A stretch of 14,463 bases of DNA from Nocardioides sp. Its GTDB lineage: Bacteria; Actinomycetota; Actinomycetes; Propionibacteriales; Nocardioidaceae. The notes beneath the pieces were generated by a model that had not been told where the DNA came from, searched no databases, and saw only the letters and a program-made list of their open reading frames with translations. The position numbers and the translations under genes were made by a program. Shown here one piece after another: positions 1-5,825 of the stretch. Within the stretch, counting starts at the first letter, position 1, and each line of letters starts with the position of its first letter. The DNA is taken from contig DOWL01000169.1 of the NCBI GenBank assembly GCA_003519585.1, positions 15,559-30,021 on the forward strand. The letters run 5' to 3'.

Positions 1-146
1 CGCGGGCTTCGCAGTCCATCGTGGCCGCCGGGCCGATCGCGGGGCGCGGGCTTCGCCCGAAAGACCGGGTCGCTCCGCTCCCTCCCGCGTGACGGAAGGC
101 GCCCGATCGCCAGGCGTGTGACGTGCCCAAGGTCTAGCCTGGTCGC
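1..146. other. Intergenic lead-in with a 12-bp direct repeat
   Basis: No convincing coding sequence is seen here. The 12-mer CGCGGGCTTCGC occurs at 1-12 and again at 45-56. The second copy continues into GGGCTTCGCCC (48-58), a small hairpin that could belong to the terminator of a gene lying off the left edge. By synteny with other actinobacteria the neighbour beyond the edge could be parB, but nothing in the window shows it. Confidence 0.4.
135..146 (+). promoter_or_regulatory. Candidate -10 box of a leaderless promoter for the GNAT gene
   Basis: TAGCCT at 135-140 fits the actinobacterial -10 pattern TAnnnT and is followed by exactly six bases (GGTCGC) and then ATG at 147. This places the expected transcription start on the A of the start codon. 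No Shine-Dalgarno sequence lies upstream of the ATG, and no clear TTGAC-type -35 element is seen. Confidence 0.5.
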
Positions 147-800
147 ATGTCCCGGAAGGTCGTGCGGCTCACCGTCGACCACCTCGCCCAGCTCGAGGGG
201 CCGTGTGGCACCTGCCTGTTCTGGCAACTCGACCCCGTCGCCCGTGATCGGGTCTGCCCGGACGAGGCTGCGCCCGAGAAGGAGGCGTGGGTCTCCAGTG
301 TGCTGCGCGATTGGGGCTCCTGCGGCCGAGTGGTCCTGGTGGACGACCGACCCGTGGGCTATGCGATCTACGCTCCCGACGCGTTCCTGCCCGGCGCCGG
401 CGGTTTCCCCACCGCGCCGGTATCGCCCGATGCGGTGCTGCTCACGAACGTCTGGGTGCATCCACACCACGTGGGGGGTGGACTCGGGCGGATGTTGGTC
501 CAGGGCGTGGCCCGCGACCTGATCAAGCGCGGCGGCATCCGTGCGATCGAGGCGTTCGGCGACACTCGCGGGCCCGGCCGGCGGGGGAGTTGCGTGATGC
601 CGTCGGACTTCCTGGGCAGCGTCGGCTTCAAGACCCAACGCACGCACGGCGCCACGCCACGGATGCGGATGGAGCTCCGTGCGGCGCTCTCCCTCAAGGA
701 CGAGGTCGAGGCAGCATTGGAGCGGCTGGTGGGGGCGGTACGTCCCGCTGCCAAGGCCCACCCAGCCGAGGGTCGGATGACCCGTGGGGACCTCAACTGA
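147..800 (+). CDS. GNAT-family N-acetyltransferase
   Basis: A 217-residue protein with the GNAT fold signature. Strand beta4 and the acetyl-CoA pyrophosphate loop are recognisable at about 100-118 (TNVWVHPHHVGGGLG; loop H107-V-G-G-G-L-G114), preceded by a beta2/beta3 hairpin around 62-75. It probably transfers an acetyl group from acetyl-CoA to an unknown amine in the cytoplasm. The N-terminal part is rich in cysteine, with a C20-G-T-C23 pair plus C37 and C59, unusual for a simple GNAT enzyme and possibly metal-binding or redox-sensitive. It converges on trxA across a shared hairpin. The ATG at 147 is chosen because a -10-like box sits at the leaderless distance and the reading frame keeps the full N-terminal strand. 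The fold is fairly certain; the substrate is unknown. Confidence 0.85.
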   Translation: MSRKVVRLTVDHLAQLEGPCGTCLFWQLDPVARDRVCPDEAAPEKEAWVSSVLRDWGSCGRVVLVDDRPVGYAIYAPDAFLPGAGGFPTAPVSPDAVLLTNVWVHPHHVGGGLGRMLVQGVARDLIKRGGIRAIEAFGDTRGPGRRGSCVMPSDFLGSVGFKTQRTHGATPRMRMELRAALSLKDEVEAALERLVGAVRPAAKAHPAEGRMTRGDLN

Positions 801-825
801 GTCCGGGCTCGAAGGTCCAGCAACG

Positions 826-861
826 ACACTGGGACCCGACCAGCAGGTCGAGTCCCAGTGT
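826..861. terminator. Bidirectional hairpin terminator between the GNAT gene and trxA
   Basis: ACACTGGGAC (826-835) pairs perfectly with GTCCCAGTGT (852-861). The stem continues inside with CGACC (837-841) and GGTCG (846-850) around the loop AGCA, separated by a single C/A mismatch. This 15-bp stem lies between the stop codons of two convergent genes and would work in both directions. There is no long T-run, as is usual in high-GC actinobacteria. Confidence 0.75.
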
Positions 862-877
862 GCGGGTCAGCTGAGCG

Positions 878-1204
878 TCAGTTCAGGTAGTCCGACAGCT
901 CGTTGAGCAGCGCCGCCTTCGGGCGAGCGCCCACGATCGACTTCACGACCTCGCCGTCCTTGTAGAGGTTGATGGTCGGGATGCCGGTCACGCGGTACGA
1001 CGACGGCGTGACGGGGTTCTCGTCGACGTTCATCTTGAGGAAGGTGATCTTGTCGCCGTGCTGGGTCGCGATCTCGTCGAGGATCGGGGCCACCTGCTTA
1101 CAGGGGCCGCACCACTCGGCCCAGAAATCGACCAGGACGGGCTTGTCGGACTTGAGGACCGTCGCGTCGAACTCGGCGTCGGTCACGGACTCGATGTGTC
1201 CCAC
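878..1204 (-). CDS. trxA: Thioredoxin
   Basis: A 108-residue, full-length thioredoxin. The active site W31-C-G-P-C35 follows the strand VLVDFWAEW, and the cis-proline loop is G74-I-P76-T. It reduces protein disulphides in the cytoplasm and is itself recycled by the thioredoxin reductase encoded just upstream. The start is GTG at 1204, supported by a Shine-Dalgarno GAAAGGTG at 1212-1219 seven bases away and by the family's typical N-terminus. It is separated from trxB by 111 bp that carry a separate SigR-type promoter and a 5'-UTR hairpin, so trxA can be transcribed alone as well as by read-through from trxB. It is equivalent in position to trxC (Rv3914) of M. tuberculosis. Confidence 0.97.
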   Translation of the reverse strand: MGHIESVTDAEFDATVLKSDKPVLVDFWAEWCGPCKQVAPILDEIATQHGDKITFLKMNVDENPVTPSSYRVTGIPTINLYKDGEVVKSIVGARPKAALLNELSDYLN

Positions 1205-1227
1205 AGTGGGTCACCTTTCGTTGGTGG

Positions 1228-1249
1228 GTCGGCCCCGAACCGGGCCGAC
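1228..1249 (-). other. Hairpin in the trxA 5' leader
   Basis: GTCGGCCC (1228-1235) and GGGCCGAC (1242-1249) form a perfect 8-bp stem with a 6-nt loop. It lies between the putative trxA promoter and its ribosome binding site. It could weaken read-through from trxB, stabilise the trxA mRNA, or modulate translation. There is no T-run that would mark it as a conventional terminator. Confidence 0.6.
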
Positions 1250-1271
1250 GAGCTGGAAGCCTGCTTCACCC

Positions 1272-1298
1272 AACCGCACTCGGAAGCGGAATATTCCC
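1272..1298 (-). promoter_or_regulatory. SigR/SigH-type promoter of trxA
   Basis: On the minus strand the sequence reads GGGAAT (1298-1293), an 18-base spacer, then GTT (1274-1272). This is the GGAAT-N18/19-GTT pattern known for Streptomyces SigR and mycobacterial SigH, the disulphide-stress ECF sigma factors. Transcription would begin about 8 bases downstream, giving a leader of about 60 nt. The -35 box is half of a perfect palindrome GGAATATTCC (1288-1297). Confidence 0.75.
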
Positions 1299-1315
1299 AC
1301 CCGCGAGCGCTCGGC

Positions 1316-2332
1316 TCAGGCGCCTGCCACCTGCGCCTCTTCGACCAATACCTCAGCGTCGGCACGAGCCTGCGCCTCACTCGGGTCGCCCACGTGGGCG
1401 AGTTCGGCGAGGTAGCGCTCGGCGTCGAGTGCGGCCGCGCAGCCGGTGCCGGCGGCGGTGATCGCCTGGCGGTAGTGGTGGTCGACGAGGTCGCCGGCGG
1501 CGAAGACGCCGGTGAGGTTGGTGCGGGTCGAGGGGTGCTCGACGATGACGTAGCCGTTGTCGTCGAGGTCGACCTGGCCGGTGAGCAGCTCCGAGCGAGG
1601 GTCGTGGCCGATCGCGATGAACAGCCCGGTCGCGTCGAGCTCACGGGTCTCGCCGGTCACGGTGTCCTCGAGGGTCACCGACTCCACCTGCTCGGCACCG
1701 TTGATCTCCTGGACCGCGGAGTTCCAGATGATGTCGAGCTTGGGGTCGGCGAAGGCCCGCTCCTGCATGATCTTGGAGGCTCGCAGCTCGTCGCGGCGCA
1801 CGATCATCGAGACCTTCGAGCCGAACCTGGTCAGGAACGTCGCCTCCTCGACCGCGGAGTCGCCGCCGCCGACCACGGCGATGTGCTGCTCCCGGAAGAA
1901 GAAGCCGTCGCAGGTCGCACACCACGAGACGCCACGGCCGGACAGGGCATCCTCGCGAGGCAGGCCGAGCTTGCGGTAGCCCGAACCCATCGCGAGGATC
2001 ACCGCTCGCGCGGTGTAGGTGTCGGTGGCGGTCTTGACGACCTTGACATCGCCGGTCAGGTCGACCTCGACGACGTCGTCGGGCACCAGCTCCGCGCCGA
2101 ACCGCTCGGCCTGGGCCCGCATCTCATCCATCAGGGCCGGGCCCATGATGCCGTCGCGGAACCCCGGGAAGTTCTCCACCTCGGTGGTGTTCATCAACGC
2201 CCCACCGGCGGTGACCGACCCCTCGAAGACCAGCGGGTGCAGGCTGGCCCGGGCGGCGTAGACCGCGGCGGTGTAGCCGGTCGGCCCGGAGCCGATGACG
2301 ATGACGTTGCGGGGCTCGGACTGCTCAGACAT
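1316..2332 (-). CDS. trxB: Thioredoxin-disulfide reductase (NADPH, FAD)
   Basis: A 338-residue low-molecular-weight thioredoxin reductase. The FAD dinucleotide motif is G14-S-G-P-T-G19, the redox-active disulphide is C138-A-T-C141-D, and the NADPH loop is G155-G-G-D-S-A160. A second FAD segment near the C-terminus reads [15 protein letters not shown]. It passes electrons from NADPH to TrxA, encoded next downstream. The frame extends upstream to a GTG at 2410, but that start would lie inside and upstream of the promoter. The ATG at 2332 is chosen because it has a GAGGAG ribosome site (2345-2350) and the normal short N-terminus before the FAD strand. Position and neighbours match trxB2 (Rv3913). 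Confidence 0.95.
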   Translation of the reverse strand: MSEQSEPRNVIVIGSGPTGYTAAVYAARASLHPLVFEGSVTAGGALMNTTEVENFPGFRDGIMGPALMDEMRAQAERFGAELVPDDVVEVDLTGDVKVVKTATDTYTARAVILAMGSGYRKLGLPREDALSGRGVSWCATCDGFFFREQHIAVVGGGDSAVEEATFLTRFGSKVSMIVRRDELRASKIMQERAFADPKLDIIWNSAVQEINGAEQVESVTLEDTVTGETRELDATGLFIAIGHDPRSELLTGQVDLDDNGYVIVEHPSTRTNLTGVFAAGDLVDHHYRQAITAAGTGCAAALDAERYLAELAHVGDPSEAQARADAEVLVEEAQVAGA

Positions 2333-2368
2333 CAGAGCGGGGTTCTCCTCGATTGGCGGTACCAGCAC

Positions 2369-2395
2369 AACCGATCGTAGGCGAGGAAGATTCCC
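2369..2395 (-). promoter_or_regulatory. SigR/SigH-type promoter of trxB
   Basis: On the minus strand GGGAAT (2395-2390) is followed by an 18-base spacer and GTT (2371-2369), with a G after GTT. This has the same boxes and the same spacing as the promoter in front of trxA. Transcription would start near 2361, about 30 nt before the ATG at 2332, leaving room for the GAGGAG ribosome site. The regulator implied is a SigR/SigH-class sigma factor, which is not encoded in this window. Confidence 0.8.
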
Positions 2396-2407
2396 CCGCG
2401 GCACCAG

Positions 2408-2422
2408 CACGCAGGCTGCGTG
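2408..2422. promoter_or_regulatory. Perfect palindrome upstream of the trxB promoter
   Basis: CACGCAG-G-CTGCGTG is a perfect 7-bp inverted repeat with a one-base centre, 12 bp upstream of the trxB -35 box and 19 bp after the anti-sigma stop codon. The position suits either a protein-binding operator or, as a 5-bp stem with 5-nt loop, a weak hairpin after the anti-sigma gene. No regulator can be named. Confidence 0.35.
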
Positions 2423-2441
2423 ACACGTGATCCGGGCGGGA

Positions 2442-3179
2442 TCAGGGAGCCGGGATGGTCACGCTGTCGAGCTCGTCGGCCGTGCCGCACGCGAGTACGT
2501 CGGCGCGTTGGGTGCTCCCGGTCGCCGGCCGCAGGACCAACACCGCCGGCTCGCCGTCGTACAGCGCCGGGAACAGCTCCCCGAGGCCGTACTTCCCGGC
2601 GCTGGCCGCGGGACAGCCGTACGCCGCCAGCGCGTCGGCCTCGGCTTGCACGCCAGGTGCGGCCGCCGAGCGCTTCAGCTGACGGGAGACGTCGCGCTCG
2701 AGGCTGTCCGAGCTGAGCACCAGAGGGGCGGGCAGCTCAGGCGCGGCATTGTTGGCCGAATTGTCGGAGGGGGACGTCTCCCCGCCGGAGTCGGCGGCAG
2801 AGTTGTCTCCGGCCCCTCCGGACTCGAGCTGCCGCGCTTCGCGGTCGGCGGAGCCCGCGGCCGAGCCGGCAGCGTCACTGCCCGAGGGTCCACCGACGTC
2901 GATCACCTGACCGATGCCGAAGCCCGCGACGATCACCGCTGCGGCCGCGGCCAGCAGTGCGGCGGCGTTGCGGCGGCGGCGCCGGGCGGCGAGGTCGATC
3001 ACCTGCGCGGGGTCAGCGCCAGCTGTCTCGTCGCGAGACAGGCCGGCGAGCACCAGGTCGAGCCGGTTGCCGACCTCGGCGGGGATGGGCTCGTCGTAGC
3101 GGGCCTGCGCGAGCAGGCGGCGTACTGCGGACTCCTGCTCGGGGGTGAGCTCGGGATCGGCACCGGGCTGGTCGCTCAC
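2442..3179 (-). CDS. Anti-sigma-M factor-like single-pass membrane protein
   Basis: A 245-residue protein without close sequence motifs but in the place of the SigM anti-sigma factor (Rv3912 position), directly after sigM. Residues 1-65 are a charged cytoplasmic domain, then R66-R70 form a positive cluster, then residues 71-93 form one membrane helix, giving N-in/C-out topology. Residues 95-165 are a Ser/Gly/Ala/Asp-rich low-complexity linker. A small C-terminal domain contains an [15 protein letters not shown] segment and two cysteines. No HxxxCxxC zinc anti-sigma motif is present: the N-terminal domain has neither Cys nor His, so direct zinc redox sensing is unlikely. The start is GTG at 3179 with a strong GAGAGGAGG site at 3189-3197, nine bases away. 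The function is inferred from position and topology. Confidence 0.75.
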   Translation of the reverse strand: MSDQPGADPELTPEQESAVRRLLAQARYDEPIPAEVGNRLDLVLAGLSRDETAGADPAQVIDLAARRRRRNAAALLAAAAAVIVAGFGIGQVIDVGGPSGSDAAGSAAGSADREARQLESGGAGDNSAADSGGETSPSDNSANNAAPELPAPLVLSSDSLERDVSRQLKRSAAAPGVQAEADALAAYGCPAASAGKYGLGELFPALYDGEPAVLVLRPATGSTQRADVLACGTADELDSVTIPAP

Positions 3180-3188
3180 GGAGGTACG

Positions 3189-3197
3189 CCTCCTCTC
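3189..3197 (-). promoter_or_regulatory. Strong ribosome binding site fixing the anti-sigma GTG start
   Basis: The minus strand reads GAGAGGAGG, an almost complete anti-16S complement, nine bases before GTG at 3179. It lies in the 66-bp gap after sigM, so the anti-sigma factor can be translated efficiently from the shared mRNA, unlike sigM, whose start overlaps the upstream stop codon. Confidence 0.7.
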
Positions 3198-3245
3198 GAA
3201 GTTCAGGAATGGCTGGACGGGTCAGCCGGACGGGGTAGGTCTGGG

Positions 3246-3932
3246 TCAGTCAGTAGAGGGCGGGGCGCGCGACGCCTCCGTGGCTCGGACGGACGAGAGA
3301 CCGTCGGGGTTCCCCGACGGTGGGTGGTCCGGGTCACCCCCGGGGCGGAGGACGCCGAGCAGCACGGCCAACCGCGCACGGCCGCGCGAACACCGCGACT
3401 TGACGGTGCCGACGGGGCAGTCGAGCATCTGCGCCACCTCGGCGACGGGGTAGCCCTCCATGTCGACCAGGACCAGGGCCGCGCGCTGGTCGGCGGGCAG
3501 CTGCTCGAGCGCGGCCAGCACCAGGCGTCGTCGTTCGTCGACCACCGCGAGGTCGGCGGGGTCCGCCGTCTCGCTGGTCGCAGTGATCAGTGAGCCGCGG
3601 CTGCCGTGGTCGTCGAGGTCTTCGGGGAGCGGCTCGGCCCGCCGTACCTTGGCCGCGCGGATCCGGTCGAGGCAGGCGTTGACGACGACCCGGTGCAGCC
3701 AGGTCGTGACGGCCGCGTCGCCACGGAACGACCCGGCCCGGCGATAGGCGGAGATCATGCCGTCCTGGAGCCCGTCCGCGGCGTCGTCGGGATTGCCCAT
3801 GGTGCGCAATGCGACCGCCCACAGCCGGTCGCGATGCCGCCGGAACAGCACGCCGAACGCCTCGGGATCACCCTCGACGTGCGCCTGCAAGAGTTCGTGG
3901 TCGGTAGGCTCCACATCGGTGGAAGGGATCAT
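3246..3932 (-). CDS. sigM: ECF RNA polymerase sigma factor SigM
   Basis: A 228-residue group 4 (ECF) sigma factor. Region 2 spans about 24-94 (AFGVLFRRHRDRLW through VVVNACLDRIR) and region 4 about 138-190, with the helix-turn-helix at 162-184 (VAEVAQMLDCPVGTVKSR). Region 3 is absent, as expected. About 36 residues follow region 4, a Pro/Gly/Ser-rich tail with no recognisable domain. The ATG overlaps the stop codon of the pseudokinase gene in an ATGA arrangement (3932-3929), which implies translational coupling. The anti-sigma gene follows after 66 bp. The assignment to SigM rather than another ECF factor rests on the conserved order murJ-sigM-anti-sigma-trxB-trxA. Its own target promoters are not evident here; the trxB and trxA promoters fit the SigR/SigH class better. 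Confidence 0.92.
   Translation of the reverse strand: MIPSTDVEPTDHELLQAHVEGDPEAFGVLFRRHRDRLWAVALRTMGNPDDAADGLQDGMISAYRRAGSFRGDAAVTTWLHRVVVNACLDRIRAAKVRRAEPLPEDLDDHGSRGSLITATSETADPADLAVVDERRRLVLAALEQLPADQRAALVLVDMEGYPVAEVAQMLDCPVGTVKSRCSRGRARLAVLLGVLRPGGDPDHPPSGNPDGLSSVRATEASRAPPSTD
3301..3320. repeat. Perfect inverted repeat within the 3' end of sigM
   Basis: CCGTCGGGG-TT-CCCCGACGG is a perfect 9-bp inverted repeat, folding as an 8-bp stem with a 4-nt loop. It lies in the coding region for the non-conserved tail of SigM (reading PSGNPDG). It may be an intragenic RNA hairpin that tunes the sigM to anti-sigma ratio, or a chance result of Pro/Gly codons. Confidence 0.45.
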
Positions 3933-5761
3933 GAACCGGCCACCACGACGTCAACGATCCCACCCTTGAAACCACCGTCGACACGGGGGAGGGAGGTGAG
4001 CCAGATCGTGACGTAGCGCCCGGTCGGCGCCTGGTCGAGCTCGACACTCACCGTGTCCGTGGGTGCCTGCACCTGGGCGGCGGCGGTGAGCTCTTCGGGG
4101 TTGGTCGGGGCGGTCTCGCTGACGTAGAGCGAGAGCGCGGTCGGCGCGCCCACGAGGGTGAGGTCGACGCGGCGTACGGCGTAGGGCTGGCCCAGGTCGA
4201 CCACCATGCCGACGCCACGCTTGAGCCCGCCGGGCCCGAGCTGCTGCTTGTAGGTGAGTGTGGTCCAGGAGGTTGCGGGATCACCGTCCACCGCGGCGCC
4301 GACCTGGTCGGGGTTCTCCTCCCCGTCGCCCTGCGGGTCGAGGTCGACCGCCGTGAGCCCGGTGATCGGAGTCGGCGCGGCCTCCGGAGTCGGCGTGGGG
4401 GAGACCGAGGTGGAGGTGTTGTCGTCGGGTTCGGCGCCGAGTGGGGTCTTGCCCCGACCGAGGTTGAACGCGATCGCGATCGCCACCAGCAGCACCAGCC
4501 CGACGGCGATCAGCATCGCCAGCCGCATCCAGTTGCGCCCGGGGACCTGCTCACGGGTGTCGTCGATCCCGTCGACGGCAGGGATCAGGCCGCTACCGGA
4601 GGACCGGACCTGGTCGAAGGGCCAGTACTCGTCGCCGCGGGCCACCACCGGTCCCTCGTCGGGGCGGGGGAACCGCGGCTTGCGGGCCTCGGGGGCGAAC
4701 AGGGGTCGCTCCGGTGGCTCTTCGAACGGCGGGGGAGGTGGCGCCGGCTCGTCGCGGGCCCGCAGCCAGGACACCTCGTCGTTCTCGTCGTCGAAGATCG
4801 GCAGCCCGGCCTGGGTGGGCACGTCCACGATCGGCTCCGGCCGTGGGGCCGGGTCGGGTTCCGGCTCGGTCTCAGCCTCCGGCTCCACCCAGTCGTCGGG
4901 ATGTGGCCGGGCCAGGATCTCCGGAACGGCGGGGAGCACGACCGTCTCGTTCTTCTCCGGGTTGCCCGCCGCGATCGCCGCGGCGAGCCCGGCCGCGTCG
5001 CCGACGAACTCCGCGAGGACGCTCTGGATACCGCGCGCGCTGCTCAGGTCGCGCACTTCCCGGACCGGCTGTCCCCGTGGGTTGAGCAACTCGTCGCAGA
5101 GGTCGTCGAGGAGACGCGGCACGCCCGCGCGCACCTGGCGCGGCCGCAGCACCCGACCGTGCTTCTCGGGTGCGCGAGGGACGGCCGAGGGCGAGACGCC
5201 CGCCCACCGCCCGGTGAGCGTGGCGTGCAGCAGCCCGGCCAGGTCGACGACGTCGTGGTGCGGGTCGCCCGGCGGCATGCCGTGCAGCGCGGCGTCCACG
5301 CAGAAGCCGATGATCCGCACCGAGCCGTTGGTGTCGAGCAGCACGTTCTCGGGCGAGAGCAGGCCGTGCGCAACCCCGTGCGCGTGCGCGATGGCGATCG
5401 AGTCGGCGACCTCGCTGACCAGCCAGGCCCCGCGTCGCGGCGAGAGCGGTCCGTTGCTGGCCAGCATGATGTCGAGCGAGGTGCCCGAGCCCCACTCGTT
5501 GACGACGAAGCACTGGTGGTCGATCCGTTCGACGTCGAGGACCCGCAGGATCCGCTGGTCGAGGACGGTGGCCGATCTGCGTGCCGCCTCCTGCAGCAGA
5601 TCGGCGCGCGGGTCGTCGGCCGAGATCACGTGCAGCGCGACGTGGCGCTCGAGGATCTGGTCGTGTGCGCGCCAGAACCGGCCGCCCCCGCTCTCACTGA
5701 GCAGATCGACCAGCCGATACCGGCCGGCGAGTACGTCGCCGGCCCGGGTCGCGTGCGGCAC
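3929..5761 (-). CDS. MviN-type membrane pseudokinase with extracellular discoidin-like domain
   Basis: About 610 residues. Residues 10-260 have a Ser/Thr-kinase fold whose catalytic residues are lost: VALH44 replaces the VAIK lysine, H132-G-L-L-S-P-E-N139 replaces HRDLKPEN, and G152-F-C replaces DFG. An acidic, proline-rich linker (about 285-400) leads to one membrane helix (412-434). A Thr/Pro linker then leads to an outside domain (about 465-610) with discoidin/F5-8-like features such as DGDPATSWT and GRYVTIWLTSLP. In M. tuberculosis these parts are the C-terminal half of the MurJ protein Rv3910, whose phosphorylated juxtamembrane threonine recruits FhaA. Here they form a separate gene after murJ. 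T402, just before the helix, is a candidate equivalent. The GTG at 5761 is preferred for its AGGGGGA ribosome site; a TTG at 5812 without a site is the alternative. The stop overlaps the sigM ATG. Confidence 0.85.
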   Translation of the reverse strand: MPHATRAGDVLAGRYRLVDLLSESGGGRFWRAHDQILERHVALHVISADDPRADLLQEAARRSATVLDQRILRVLDVERIDHQCFVVNEWGSGTSLDIMLASNGPLSPRRGAWLVSEVADSIAIAHAHGVAHGLLSPENVLLDTNGSVRIIGFCVDAALHGMPPGDPHHDVVDLAGLLHATLTGRWAGVSPSAVPRAPEKHGRVLRPRQVRAGVPRLLDDLCDELLNPRGQPVREVRDLSSARGIQSVLAEFVGDAAGLAAAIAAGNPEKNETVVLPAVPEILARPHPDDWVEPEAETEPEPDPAPRPEPIVDVPTQAGLPIFDDENDEVSWLRARDEPAPPPPPFEEPPERPLFAPEARKPRFPRPDEGPVVARGDEYWPFDQVRSSGSGLIPAVDGIDDTREQVPGRNWMRLAMLIAVGLVLLVAIAIAFNLGRGKTPLGAEPDDNTSTSVSPTPTPEAAPTPITGLTAVDLDPQGDGEENPDQVGAAVDGDPATSWTTLTYKQQLGPGGLKRGVGMVVDLGQPYAVRRVDLTLVGAPTALSLYVSETAPTNPEELTAAAQVQAPTDTVSVELDQAPTGRYVTIWLTSLPRVDGGFKGGIVDVVVAGS

Positions 5762-5825
5762 CCTGCTGTCCCCCTGTTTCGAGACCGCTCGTGGTGGTTC
5801 CTGTGGGGCCAATCGTAGGACCCGC

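Noticed and set aside
2333..2410. GTG start for trxB at 2410
   Set aside because: This start lies upstream of the GGGAAT-N18-GTT promoter, and the added residues are unlike the family's N-terminus; the ATG at 2332 has the ribosome site.
2442..3179. Zinc-binding redox anti-sigma factor (ZAS, RsrA type)
   Set aside because: The cytoplasmic domain has no HxxxCxxC motif and no cysteines, and the protein has a membrane helix.
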